From NCBI GenBank assembly GCA_023896275.1, contig MLDA01000012.1, positions 1 to 64,000 of the forward strand: a stretch of 64,000 bases of DNA. The letters are read 5' to 3'. This document shows, one piece after another, positions 1-8,563 of the stretch (the stretch's first letter is position 1; every line of letters begins with the position of its first letter). The translations under genes and the position numbers were made by a program. A model generated the notes under the pieces. That model was not told the origin of the DNA, searched no databases, and was given only the letters and a program-made list of their open reading frames with translations. This DNA is from Kocuria rosea subsp. polaris (GTDB lineage Bacteria; Actinomycetota; Actinomycetes; Actinomycetales; Micrococcaceae).

Positions 1-1
1 C

Positions 2-2419
2 GGCGGAACCGGCGCATCCGCGACCAACGCGGCAGCGTCCGCCGACGAGGCCGGTGACGAGGACGCAGCCGTCCCCGAAGGGCCGCGGGACGTGACCGCC
101 CTCCTGGCGGGCATCGAGGCCGAACTCGAGCGGCGCACGCTCGACGCCGGACGCGCCGTGCAGGCCGCGGCGATGCGGCGCCGGCAGGCACGCACCGCCC
201 TGGAGCAGATCCGCCAGCGGCGCAGCGACGCCGTCGAGCTGACCCGGTGGGAGGAAGCCGCGGCGCGGCATGCGAGCGGCGAGGAGGCCGCGGCCCGGCA
301 GCGCCGCGATCTCGACGCCGACGCCCGCGCCGGACGCGTCCTCGAGGTCGCCGCACGCCACCAGCGCGCCGCTGACGCCGTCGCGGAGGGCCACGCTCGC
401 GTCGGACAGGCACGCGCCGAGGCGGAGAACCACGCGATCGCCGCTGGCTTCCTCGCAGAGGTGGAAGAGGGCGCCGACGCCGCGTCGCCGGCCGGGGCGC
501 TCAGCGCCGCCGAGCAGGCGCGGACCCTGGCCGAATCCCTTGTCCCGCTCGAACGGGAACAGGCCGCGCGCCACGGGCGGCTAGACGAGGCCCGGCAGGA
601 GATCGCCGCCCTCGACGCCCTGATCGCGGCCGTGCAGGGCCGCATCGACACGGCCGCCCGGCAGATCGCCGAATCCCGCGCGCTGATCACCGAGCACACT
701 GAGGCCGCCGAAGCCCTCCCTGCGGCAGAGACCGCGCTGCGCGAGGCCGATGAACGCCTTGAAGCCGCCCGCGCGCGCGACGCCTACGCTGAGGAGCACG
801 CCCGGATCACCCGCGACTGGAGCACGCGAGCACGGGGGCACGCCGCGGCCGTCACCCGCCATGCCGACCTGGTCTCGGCTCGGCTCGGCCAGTCCGCCAT
901 CGCGCTTGCTGCCGAGCTCGAGCCGGGCCAGCCGTGCGCCGTCTGCGGCGGCACCGAGCACCCTGCACCGGCCCGGCCGGCGGAGGGAGACGCCGTCGTC
1001 ACGGACCAGCAGATCGACGAGGCGCAGCAGCACGCCGAGGACCTTGGACGCCGTGCGGCCGCCGCCGCCGAAGCGCGCGCCACCGCCGACGCGCATCAGG
1101 ACCAGCTCGAGCAGCGCGCCGGCGGCACGGAAACCGCGACCGCCCTCGCCGACCGCGAAGCGGCGGCCGCGCACCAACAGGCGGCTGCCACGGCGGCCGC
1201 GGCCGTGACCGCCGCCCGACGCGAGCTCGACGACGCCGCCGAGGTCGAGAAGGACGGGCGCCAGCAGCTGGCGGCGGCGCGCGAGGGCCACGCCCGCCTC
1301 ACCGCGGGAGTCGAGCAGCTGCAGACCCAGCTCGACGACGCCGCGCGCCGCCTGCGCGAGGCGGCGGCCGGAGCGGACTCGCTGAGCGCGCGGGTCGACC
1401 AGCTGCGCGAGGCGGTCGAGCTGCTGGAAAGGCTGCGCCGGACGACCGAAGCCGTGCCGGGGCTCGAGCAGCACGAACGGGACTGCGGCGCCGAACTTGC
1501 CGCCAGCCGCGACCGTGAAGGATTCGACACCCTCGACAACGCCCGAGCGGCGCGCCTCGACGACACCGCCCGCCCCAGCGCCGAGCAGGTTTTGCGGGAC
1601 CACGAGCGCGAGGCCACCAGGCTCGCCACCCTGGCCGAGAGCGAACCCGTGTGCCGCGCGGTGGCGGACCGTGCCGCCGAGCAGCCCGTGCCGGGCGCCG
1701 AGGATGAGGACGCCGCGCGGGTCGCCGACGAGCAGGCCGAGCAGGCGCATATGGACGAGGTCTCCTTCCAGGGCGGACTGGAGAGCCACGCTCGGCGTTT
1801 CACGAGCCAGCGCGAGCGGCTCCAGGACCTCGAGGCACGCACCGGCCCGCTCGTCGAAGAGTACGAGGTGGTCAAGTCCCTCGCCGACACTGTCACTGGA
1901 AGCGGTGAGAACCGGTACCGGATGACGCTGAGCACGTATGTGCTCGCCGCCCGGCTCGAGGCCGTTGCGGCCGCGGCCAACGAGCGCCTGCTCACCATGA
2001 CTGACGGCCGCTTCACGCTCGTGCACGATGATGCCTCCGCCGGGCGCGGCAAGGGCGGGCTCGGCCTCAGAGTCGTGGACGGGTGGACGGGACACGAGCG
2101 GGAGACAGGATCGCTCTCCGGCGGCGAATCGTTCATGGCCTCACTCGCCCTGGCGCTTGGCCTCGCCGACGTCATCCAGGCCGAATCCGGCGGGATCGAC
2201 TTGGAGACGCTCTTCGTGGACGAGGGCTTTGGCAGCCTCGACCCAGCGACGCTCGAACGTGTCATGAACGCGCTCGACGGCCTCCGCGCGAGCGGGCGCA
2301 TCGTCGGCATCGTCAGCCACGTCAACGATCTCAAGGAGCAGATCGCCGCCCAGCTCGTCGTGCACAAGACTCGTCAGGGATCGACGACCACGCTCGAACT
2401 CGACACCTGCGGCGTGTAG
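2..2419 (+). CDS. sbcC: Exonuclease subunit SbcC, C-terminal part (5' end outside window)
   Basis: SbcC is the ATPase subunit of the SbcCD (Mre11-Rad50 type) nuclease that processes DNA hairpins and blocked ends. The frame is open from base 2, so the gene begins upstream and only about 805 residues are seen. The visible part is a long Ala/Glu/Arg-rich coiled coil, broken by the zinc hook CAVCGG (Cys codons at 935 and 944), then a second coiled-coil arm, then the ATPase lobe with signature LSGGESFMASLAL and Walker B LFVDEGFGSLD. The Walker A motif and probably sbcD lie upstream. The hook plus SMC-type ATPase lobe makes the call firm. Confidence 0.93.
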   Translation, partial: GGTGASATNAAASADEAGDEDAAVPEGPRDVTALLAGIEAELERRTLDAGRAVQAAAMRRRQARTALEQIRQRRSDAVELTRWEEAAARHASGEEAAARQRRDLDADARAGRVLEVAARHQRAADAVAEGHARVGQARAEAENHAIAAGFLAEVEEGADAASPAGALSAAEQARTLAESLVPLEREQAARHGRLDEARQEIAALDALIAAVQGRIDTAARQIAESRALITEHTEAAEALPAAETALREADERLEAARARDAYAEEHARITRDWSTRARGHAAAVTRHADLVSARLGQSAIALAAELEPGQPCAVCGGTEHPAPARPAEGDAVVTDQQIDEAQQHAEDLGRRAAAAAEARATADAHQDQLEQRAGGTETATALADREAAAAHQQAAATAAAAVTAARRELDDAAEVEKDGRQQLAAAREGHARLTAGVEQLQTQLDDAARRLREAAAGADSLSARVDQLREAVELLERLRRTTEAVPGLEQHERDCGAELAASRDREGFDTLDNARAARLDDTARPSAEQVLRDHEREATRLATLAESEPVCRAVADRAAEQPVPGAEDEDAARVADEQAEQAHMDEVSFQGGLESHARRFTSQRERLQDLEARTGPLVEEYEVVKSLADTVTGSGENRYRMTLSTYVLAARLEAVAAAANERLLTMTDGRFTLVHDDASAGRGKGGLGLRVVDGWTGHERETGSLSGGESFMASLALALGLADVIQAESGGIDLETLFVDEGFGSLDPATLERVMNALDGLRASGRIVGIVSHVNDLKEQIAAQLVVHKTRQGSTTTLELDTCGV

Positions 2420-2529
2420 CACAGCCATCCTCGACACGCCGGAAAAACCGGGTAAACTCTCTCTAGTACAGGGTTGGGCGTACCGGGATGGCTGGGACGG
2501 TGCGCATGTCGCGAAGGACATGAGTCACT

Positions 2530-3837
2530 TTGTCGCACCCTGTCACCGGCGCATCTGCGCCCGTAGAACCACCCATCCAAGAACCCGCCGCACCGAAGCC
2601 TCAGGGGCGCGTCCCGTTCTCCTCGCTGGCTGGCCTGACCGGCCGGGCGTACCTCCCACTTGCCTTCGTCGCCCGCCTGCCGCTCGCGTTCCTTTCCATC
2701 GGCGCCCTAACGCTCGTCGCCTCGGCGACGGGCTCGTACGCCGCCGGCGGCCTGGCCGCCGCCGCGACCGGAATCGGGCAGGCCATCGGTGGCCCGCTGT
2801 CCGGGTATTTGATTGACCGCACGTCCCAGCGGGCCGTGCTCGTACCCGTGGCCATCGCCCACGCGATCCTCATCGTCGCCGTCGTCTGGCTTGTTCTCGG
2901 GGCCGATCCGGCGACCGGCGTCCTGCTCGTGACGACTTTTCTCGCCGGGCTGACGTGCCCACAGGTCGGTTCGATGTCCCGTGTGCGCTGGCAGAACCTG
3001 ACCTCCGTGCGACCCCGGGGGCGGCGCGAATTGGAATCGGCGCTGAGTCTCGAGTCGATGGTGGACGAGCTCACGTTCGTCCTCGGGCCGGCGCTCGTCG
3101 GCCTCTTCGCTTCGCTCTTCGCGCCTTGGCTGCCGTTGATCATCGCTGCGGTCCTGACCGCCGTGATGGTCCCGCTTTTCGCGCTCCACTGGACGGAACG
3201 GGCCGCCGAACGCGCGCACCTCATGGTCCGGGCGCGCACGAGCGGCCAGCCGCGTCAGGGCGCGTGGACGCCGCTGCGCATCGCGGGCGTCAGCGCCGCC
3301 GTCGCCGGAATGATCGGCATGGGCGGGCTCTTCGGCACGATCTCGGCGAGCTCCGTGGCCTTTGCGGGGGAGGCCGGTCAGGCCAGCGCCGGAGGCCTCT
3401 TCTACGCGGCCATGGGCCTCGCGTCGGGCGCGACCGCGCTGTCGGTCTCCGCATGGCCGAGCGTCTGGGGGCAGTCCAAGCGCTGGTTCGTGTGCGCCCT
3501 GCTCGTGATCCCCGCGGTGTTGCTGCTGCACGCCGTCGACTCAGTGCCGTGGATGATCGCCGTGGTCTTCATCATCGGCCTGCCGATCGGTCCCGTGCTG
3601 GTGACGGTGTACACGATCGGCAGCGAGGCGTCCCCACGCGGGCGGCTCGGGACCGTCATGACGCTGCTGGCCAGCGGCGTGGTCGTCGGCGTGTCCGCCG
3701 GCAACGCCGCCGCCGGCACCGTCGCCGACACCGGGGGCAGCTCCGCGGCGTTCGGCACGGTGGCGGTCGCCGCCGTCGTGCTGTTCGCCGCGTCGGTCGT
3801 CAGCGCCCTGGTGCGGCGCCGAGGGCGCGCTCGATAG
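2530..3837 (+). CDS. MFS transporter
   Basis: A 435-residue hydrophobic protein with about 12 predicted membrane segments, starting near residue 38 after a Pro-rich cytoplasmic leader. The loop between helices 2 and 3 reads GYLIDRTSQRA, the usual MFS motif A position. The substrate cannot be told; drug or metabolite efflux is likely. The chosen TTG start is uncertain: an ATG at 2520 sits behind AAGGAC but is in another frame (see findings). The 3' end overlaps the convergent IclR gene by 38 bases. There is no other transporter partner nearby. Confidence 0.8.
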   Translation: MSHPVTGASAPVEPPIQEPAAPKPQGRVPFSSLAGLTGRAYLPLAFVARLPLAFLSIGALTLVASATGSYAAGGLAAAATGIGQAIGGPLSGYLIDRTSQRAVLVPVAIAHAILIVAVVWLVLGADPATGVLLVTTFLAGLTCPQVGSMSRVRWQNLTSVRPRGRRELESALSLESMVDELTFVLGPALVGLFASLFAPWLPLIIAAVLTAVMVPLFALHWTERAAERAHLMVRARTSGQPRQGAWTPLRIAGVSAAVAGMIGMGGLFGTISASSVAFAGEAGQASAGGLFYAAMGLASGATALSVSAWPSVWGQSKRWFVCALLVIPAVLLLHAVDSVPWMIAVVFIIGLPIGPVLVTVYTIGSEASPRGRLGTVMTLLASGVVVGVSAGNAAAGTVADTGGSSAAFGTVAVAAVVLFAASVVSALVRRRGRAR

Positions 3838-4558
3838 CGCGCGAGGCGCGCACCATCCGCTCGCCGAGATCGGCCGTCGCGGCCGGAGGCGTCGCGGTCG
3901 GGTACACCATTGCGACGGCGGCGGGCAGCTGGTTCGGGACCCGGATGGGCGCGGCCACGGCCGAGACGCCCGGGATCACCTCGTCGCGGCTGACCGCGTA
4001 GCCGAGGCCGCGCGCCTCCGCCGCCGCCGCCCGGTAGGGCTCCTCCGGCATGCGCTCCGCCCAGGCCTCAGGGGTCAGCGCGGACTGGATGGCGATGCCG
4101 GGCGCGCCGCGGTTGAAGGCGTGGCGGGAACCGGGGCGCTGGATGACCGCGGCCGTGCCGTGTCGAGGTTCCACGTTGACCAGAGTGAAGCAGTCGCGCT
4201 GGTCCCAGACGGCGATGAAGGCGCTCGCGCCGTGCTCATTCGCAACCTCGGCCAGCTCGGGCAGGGCGGCCGATTGGAGGTCCTGCTGCACACCCCGGGC
4301 AAGGGCGACGAGCCCGGGGGCCAGCTGCACTCGTCCGCTGGCGTCGCGCATGACGAGCAGGTGGGCTTCGAGCGTGCGCAGGATGCGGTAGGCGATCGAG
4401 CGGTGCACGCCGAGTTGCGCCGACAGCTCGGCGATCGTCAGCGGCCCCGGCGACTCAGCCAGCACCTCGAGCATCCGGATGCCGCGCGAGAGGGTCTGCG
4501 ACGCCGGTTTGGCACCCGACTCCTTCGGCGTGGGCCGCTCGGCGGATTCAGATGGCAC
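3800..4558 (-). CDS. IclR-family transcriptional regulator
   Basis: A 252-residue regulator with an N-terminal winged helix-turn-helix (about residues 20-85, including LTIAELSAQLGVHRSIAYRI) and a C-terminal IclR effector domain (SRDEVIPGVSAVAAPIR, typical of the small-molecule pocket). The GTG start follows GAGGAGCGAGC. It is convergent with the MFS gene and divergent from the META lipoprotein gene, so its target is not obvious from context. IclR proteins usually control catabolic or efflux genes; the hpa/MHS region 1.3 kb away is one possibility but is not supported by a shared site. Confidence 0.88.
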   Translation of the reverse strand: MPSESAERPTPKESGAKPASQTLSRGIRMLEVLAESPGPLTIAELSAQLGVHRSIAYRILRTLEAHLLVMRDASGRVQLAPGLVALARGVQQDLQSAALPELAEVANEHGASAFIAVWDQRDCFTLVNVEPRHGTAAVIQRPGSRHAFNRGAPGIAIQSALTPEAWAERMPEEPYRAAAAEARGLGYAVSRDEVIPGVSAVAAPIRVPNQLPAAVAMVYPTATPPAATADLGERMVRASRAIERALGAAPGR

Positions 4559-4678
4559 GCTCGCTCCTCGTGTTGCAGGTCACGGTCGCGAGCCTAGCAT
4601 CCGTGCTCGCTAACCGAACGCCGTGTTCTGATGGTGAACGGTGGGGACAAGCGCCCCTGGATGCGGCATGCTGACCGT

Positions 4679-5062
4679 ATGAGCTCTCATCCGTACCGCG
4701 TCCTCTCCCTCGTCCTCGCGTTTGCAGCCTCCGCGGCGCTGGCCGCGTGCGCCCCCGGCGGCGCGGACGCGCCCCTCGAGGAGCGGATCCTCGGCCAATG
4801 GGGTGACGACGACGGGTCCTCGCCCTGGCTGCGCTTCGAGGCGGACGGCACCCTCACCGGCTCGGACGGGTGCAACCGGATGGGCGGGTCGTGGACAGTC
4901 GAGGACGGGCGCGTGCAGACGCCGGGCGTGTTCAGCACGAAGATGTGGTGCGAGGACTACACCGAATGGATGGGAGACTTGGCCTCGCTGGAGGTGGACG
5001 GGGACGAGCTGATCGTCTTCGATGTTCACGGCGAGCGCCTCGGCACCCTCAGCCGTTCCTGA
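4679..5062 (+). CDS. META-domain lipoprotein (HslJ-like)
   Basis: A 127-residue predicted lipoprotein. The signal peptide ends in the lipobox LAAC, so the mature protein would be anchored at the outer face of the membrane. The rest fits a META/HslJ domain: ILGQW opening strand, GSDGCNRMGGSW core motif, and a late Cys-Glu-Asp stretch. Family members are linked to stress or antibiotic tolerance, with no known enzymatic role. The ATG at 4679 is preferred over the in-frame ATG at 4631 because it gives a clean signal peptide; CATGCT six bases upstream could be a -10 for a leaderless mRNA. Its 3' end overlaps the convergent gene by 14 bases. Confidence 0.75.
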   Translation: MSSHPYRVLSLVLAFAASAALAACAPGGADAPLEERILGQWGDDDGSSPWLRFEADGTLTGSDGCNRMGGSWTVEDGRVQTPGVFSTKMWCEDYTEWMGDLASLEVDGDELIVFDVHGERLGTLSRS

Positions 5063-5738
5063 ACCCGGGCCCGCCGGGTCCGTCGAGCAGGTCGTGCACC
5101 TGCGTGTCGGAGACTTGGTCGAAGCGCTCGTAGGCTGCGCCGACGGCACCGAAGTTCGCGGGCCGGTGCGGGCAGACGAGGCGGTCCACTGCGGTTTCGA
5201 GTTCCGCGCACGTCGACGGCGGACCGACGGGCAGCGCCGCGATGAGTCGCGCCGGTGTGGAGCGGGCGAGCACGTCGAGCGCGGCACGCAAAGTAGCGCC
5301 CGTGGCGAGGCCGTCGTCGGCGACGATGACCGTGCGGCCGGCGACGTCGGGCACGCGACCGGCGAGGTAGTCGCGGTGGCGGCGTTCGAGTTCGACACGC
5401 TCCTCCTGTTCCACGCGCAGCAGCGCGCGCCGGGGTGCGCGCTGCGCGGCGCCCGATCGGATGGCCTTGAACCGGTAGGCGGCTCGCTGCCTACCGTGCG
5501 CGGCGAGCGCACCGAAGGCGACCTCCGGCTGACCGGGGACCCCGAGCTTGCGCACCACAAGCGCGTCCCAGTCCAGGCTGAGCCGCTGGGCGATGCCGGC
5601 AGCGACGGGCACGCCGCCGCGGGCCAGCCCGAGCACGATCGTCCCCGGGTCGTCGGCGAGGTCGTGAAGCGCGGCGGCGAGCACCTCCGCGGCCGCGTCG
5701 CGGTCCGCGTAGGGTGGCCGTCCGGTGCCCGCGTTCAT
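5049..5738 (-). CDS. Phosphoribosyltransferase-domain protein
   Basis: A 229-residue protein with a type I phosphoribosyltransferase fold. The PRPP loop VIVADDGLATGATLRAA is intact, and IVLGLARGGVPVAA matches the N-terminal beta-strand loop. This group of stand-alone actinobacterial PRTases has no assigned substrate. The frame stays open far upstream because of high GC, but the ATG at 5738 begins the first segment that looks like the family; sequence before it is non-coding. The call of domain is firm, the function is open. Confidence 0.85.
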   Translation of the reverse strand: MNAGTGRPPYADRDAAAEVLAAALHDLADDPGTIVLGLARGGVPVAAGIAQRLSLDWDALVVRKLGVPGQPEVAFGALAAHGRQRAAYRFKAIRSGAAQRAPRRALLRVEQEERVELERRHRDYLAGRVPDVAGRTVIVADDGLATGATLRAALDVLARSTPARLIAALPVGPPSTCAELETAVDRLVCPHRPANFGAVGAAYERFDQVSDTQVHDLLDGPGGPGFRNG

Positions 5739-5865
5739 GCGACCAGTGTGCCCGGCCCTCGCCGTTCCGGCTAGGTCACGCGGGAACTTGACGGCGCTGC
5801 AGCCGGCGCGGTCATGGTCTGGTGACGGGCGGCGAACGCTCGTGTAATATCGCTCACACCAAATA

Positions 5866-5883
5866 ACCGTACGATCGTTCGGT
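5866..5883. promoter_or_regulatory. 18-bp imperfect palindrome upstream of the MHS transporter
   Basis: ACCGTACGATCGTTCGGT matches its reverse complement at 16 of 18 positions (both mismatches belong to one symmetric pair). It lies 47 bases before the transporter start. The size and the ACGATCGT core are like operators of TetR-family repressors. No TetR gene is in the window, so the regulator would be encoded elsewhere. Confidence 0.5.
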
Positions 5884-5930
5884 AAAGCGAAATGCTCCGT
5901 CCGGGCGGTAGATCGAACAACGGAGTTCCC

Positions 5931-7256
5931 ATGTCTACTGGAAGCGCAGTGCATCACGAATCGAATCCGAGGGAGGAGAAGCGGGTACTGGCGGGCACCC
6001 TCGTCGGCACCACCATCGAGTGGTACGACTTCTTCATCTATGCGCAGGCGGCAGGGCTCGTTCTGGCCCCGCTGTTCTTCGCCCCGTTGGGGCCCACGGG
6101 GGCGCAGCTCGCGGCGTGGGCATCGCTCGGCATCTCCTTCCTCTTCCGTCCGCTCGGCGCCGTCGTCGCCGGCCACCTCGGAGACAAACTTGGGCGCAAG
6201 AAGATTCTGGTCATGACCCTGATCCTCATGGGCTTGGCCACGACGCTGATCGGGGTGCTTCCGACGCACGCGCAGATCGGTATCGGCGCGACGGTGATGT
6301 TGATCCTCCTGCGCGTCCTGCAGGGTTTCTCTGCCGGTGGCGAATGGGGCGGGGCCGCCCTCATGTCGGTCGAGCACGCGCCGGTCGAGAAGCGCGGCTT
6401 CTTCGGTGCCTACCCGCAGATCGGCGTGCCCTGCGGCATGATCCTGGCCACCGGCACGATGTGGGTGCTCACCACGGCGATCGGCGAGGAGGCCTTCGTC
6501 GAGTGGGGTTGGCGGCTGCCGTTTCTGTTCTCGATCGTCCTGATCGTCGTCGGATACCTGATTCGCCGTGCCGTGGAGGAGTCCCCGATTTTCCTGGAGA
6601 TGCAGCAGCGCAAGAAGGAGTCTTCGGCGCCGCTGGGCACCCTGTTCAGGAACAACTTCAAAGAGGTCGCTCAATGCGCTTTGATCTTCATCGCCAACAA
6701 CGCGGCCGGCTATCTGCTCATTGCTTACTTCGCCACGTATGCCACTCGTGAGTTGGGGATGAGTCGGCCCCCGGTACTGCTGGCGACGACGTTGGCTTCG
6801 TTCGGGTGGCTCACCTTCACGATGTACGGGGGCATCCTCTCGGACCGGCTGGGCCGCATCCGGACCTTCCAGATCGGGTACGGGCTCCTGGGTCTCTGGG
6901 CGATCCCGATGTGGTTCCTCATCGACACGGCCAACATCTACCTGTACTTCCTCGCGCTGTTCCTCCTGACCGTCGGGCTCGGCCTGTCCTACGGTCCGCA
7001 GTCGGCGTTGTACGCCGAGATGTTCCCGGTGGAGGTCCGGTATTCGGGCGTCTCGATCGGCTACGCATTCGGTGCAATCCTCGGCGGGGCGTTCGCTCCG
7101 CTGATCGCCGAGGCGGTGTTGGGCGCGACCGGGAACTCGTGGATGATCGGCGTCTACGTTCTGGGCATCACGCTGATCTCGCTGATCGCCGTCTCCTTCG
7201 TCAAGGAGACCAAGGGGCGCAACCTGCACGTCGAGGACGTGCACTCGCCGTCGTAG
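5931..7256 (+). CDS. MHS-family (metabolite:H+ symporter) MFS transporter
   Basis: A 441-residue transporter with 12 predicted helices. GTTIEWYDFFIYAQAA at the first helix and GHLGDKLGRKK between helices 2 and 3 are hallmarks of the MHS (proline/betaine, ShiA, KgtP-like) branch, which imports organic acids with protons. The second loop motif SDRLGRIRTF is also present. The ATG at 5931 is chosen because GGAG lies five bases before it; an in-frame ATG at 5892 has no such site. It is convergent with the homoprotocatechuate genes, so uptake of 4-hydroxyphenylacetate or a related aromatic acid is a reasonable but unproven role. Confidence 0.88.
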   Translation: MSTGSAVHHESNPREEKRVLAGTLVGTTIEWYDFFIYAQAAGLVLAPLFFAPLGPTGAQLAAWASLGISFLFRPLGAVVAGHLGDKLGRKKILVMTLILMGLATTLIGVLPTHAQIGIGATVMLILLRVLQGFSAGGEWGGAALMSVEHAPVEKRGFFGAYPQIGVPCGMILATGTMWVLTTAIGEEAFVEWGWRLPFLFSIVLIVVGYLIRRAVEESPIFLEMQQRKKESSAPLGTLFRNNFKEVAQCALIFIANNAAGYLLIAYFATYATRELGMSRPPVLLATTLASFGWLTFTMYGGILSDRLGRIRTFQIGYGLLGLWAIPMWFLIDTANIYLYFLALFLLTVGLGLSYGPQSALYAEMFPVEVRYSGVSIGYAFGAILGGAFAPLIAEAVLGATGNSWMIGVYVLGITLISLIAVSFVKETKGRNLHVEDVHSPS

Positions 7257-7315
7257 GCGAACAACTCCCGGGGTGAGCCCTAGATGCCGGGACACGACCG
7301 GCGCAAAAGTGCGGC

Positions 7316-7340
7316 GCCGCCGACCCGATGAGTCGGCGGC
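7316..7340. terminator. Hairpin between convergent MHS transporter and hpaD
   Basis: A perfect 9-bp stem (GCCGCCGAC / GTCGGCGGC) with a 7-base loop sits in the 111-base gap between two converging genes. There is no T-run, as is common in high-GC actinobacteria. It could end transcription from both sides. Confidence 0.55.
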
Positions 7341-7367
7341 GACGCAGCCCCTTCGAGACGTACCGGC

Positions 7368-8477
7368 TCAGACCTGGTTGCCGAGCTTGAAGCCCTTGGC
7401 GGCCTGGCCCCGGTAGGTGCCGTCTTCGTCCTGCTCGCGCGTGTAGGAGAAGCCGTCGGCGCCGACGGTCACGGCCATCTCGGAGTCATCGGTGCGCTCG
7501 ATGACCTGCTGCGGATTGCCGTCCAGGTCCAGGACCAGGGAGGCCTCCGTGTACCAGGACGGGACCACCGGGTTGCCCCACCAGTCGCGGCGCTGGTTGT
7601 CGTGCACGTCCCAGGTGATGACGGGGTTGTCGGGGTCGCCCGTGTAGTAGTCCTGCGTGTAGATCTCGATGCGGTGGTCGTCCGGGTCGAGGATGTACAG
7701 GTAGAACGCATTGGAGACGCCGTGCCGTCCGGGGCCGCGCTCGATCCGGTCGGAGAGGCGCAGCGCACCCATCTTGTCGCAGATCTGGATGATGTTGTGC
7801 TTCTCGTGGGTGGAGAAGGCCACGTGGTGCATGCGCGGGCCGTTGCCGCCCGTGAGCGCGGTGTCGTGCACGGTGCCCTTGCGGTGCATCCACGCCGCGT
7901 AGGTCGTCCCGGCTTCGTCCTTGATGTCCTCGGTGACGCGGAAACCCAGGTCCTCGAGGTATTTGCGGCCGCGCGGAACATCAGGGGTGACCTGATTGAA
8001 GTGGTCCAGGCGCACTAGCTCGCCGGCTGAGTAGAGGTCGTAGCGCATGTGCAGGCGCTCGACGTGCTCGACGTCGTGGAAGAACTCGTACGGGAAGCCC
8101 AGCGGGTCCTCGACGCGCACGGAGTCGCCGATGCCGCGCACGAAACCGTCCGTGCGGCGTTCTGTGCGGCAGCCCAGCTCCTGGTAGTAGGCCTCGGCGC
8201 GGTCCACGTCCTCGGGCGTGCGCACCCGGTAGGCGAACGCCTTCGCCGCGGCGACCGGCCCCTTGGTCAGGACCAGGTTGTGGTGGATGAACTCCTCGAA
8301 GGAGCGCAGGTAGATCTGCGTCTCGTCCTCGTACGTCACGTGCAGGCCCAGCAGGTCGACGTAAAAGTCGCGGGACTTCGCCAGGTCGGTGACGACTAGC
8401 TCCATGTAGGCGCAGCGCAGGATGTCCGGGGCGGGCGCTTCCGGCTTGGGAATCTCGTTGGTGGTGTTTTCACTCAT
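7368..8477 (-). CDS. hpaD: 3,4-dihydroxyphenylacetate (homoprotocatechuate) 2,3-dioxygenase
   Basis: Extradiol ring-cleavage dioxygenase opening homoprotocatechuate to 5-carboxymethyl-2-hydroxymuconate semialdehyde. The 369-residue protein has the two-module vicinal-oxygen-chelate fold. Known residues of the Brevibacterium fuscum enzyme all appear with a constant offset of four: iron ligands His159, His218 and Glu271, and the second-sphere acid His204 and Tyr261. This makes it an Fe/Mn type I extradiol enzyme of the actinobacterial HPCD group. The ATG at 8477 follows AGGAGAAGACC. It is the last gene of the minus-strand hpa operon, downstream of the dehydrogenase that uses its product. Confidence 0.95.
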   Translation of the reverse strand: MSENTTNEIPKPEAPAPDILRCAYMELVVTDLAKSRDFYVDLLGLHVTYEDETQIYLRSFEEFIHHNLVLTKGPVAAAKAFAYRVRTPEDVDRAEAYYQELGCRTERRTDGFVRGIGDSVRVEDPLGFPYEFFHDVEHVERLHMRYDLYSAGELVRLDHFNQVTPDVPRGRKYLEDLGFRVTEDIKDEAGTTYAAWMHRKGTVHDTALTGGNGPRMHHVAFSTHEKHNIIQICDKMGALRLSDRIERGPGRHGVSNAFYLYILDPDDHRIEIYTQDYYTGDPDNPVITWDVHDNQRRDWWGNPVVPSWYTEASLVLDLDGNPQQVIERTDDSEMAVTVGADGFSYTREQDEDGTYRGQAAKGFKLGNQV

Positions 8478-8502
8478 GGTCTTCTCCTGGGAGGTTCTCA
8501 GT

Positions 8503-8538
8503 ACGACGGCGGCACGCGTCGGCGGGTGCCGCCGTCGT
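8503..8538. other. 13-bp stem-loop between hpaE and hpaD
   Basis: ACGACGGCGGCAC pairs perfectly with GTGCCGCCGTCGT across a 10-base loop. On the transcribed (minus) strand it sits just before the hpaD ribosome site. A T-run follows only on the plus strand, so it is more likely an mRNA-stability or partial attenuation element within the operon than a full terminator. Confidence 0.5.
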
Positions 8539-8563
8539 TTTCGGTGGGTGGTGGCGGGGCGGG

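Noticed and set aside
581-2367. Long minus-strand ORFs opposite sbcC
   Set aside because: They are shadows of a high-GC coding frame. The plus frame carries the zinc hook and ATPase motifs; the minus frames show no domain.
4595-4650. ACCG...CGGT pairs near the IclR start as an operator
   Set aside because: Arms are short and 22 bases apart with no further symmetry; likely chance.
5739-7295. N-terminal extension of the phosphoribosyltransferase frame through the MHS transporter
   Set aside because: The frame stays open by chance. The opposite strand encodes a clear transporter, and a good start lies at 5738.
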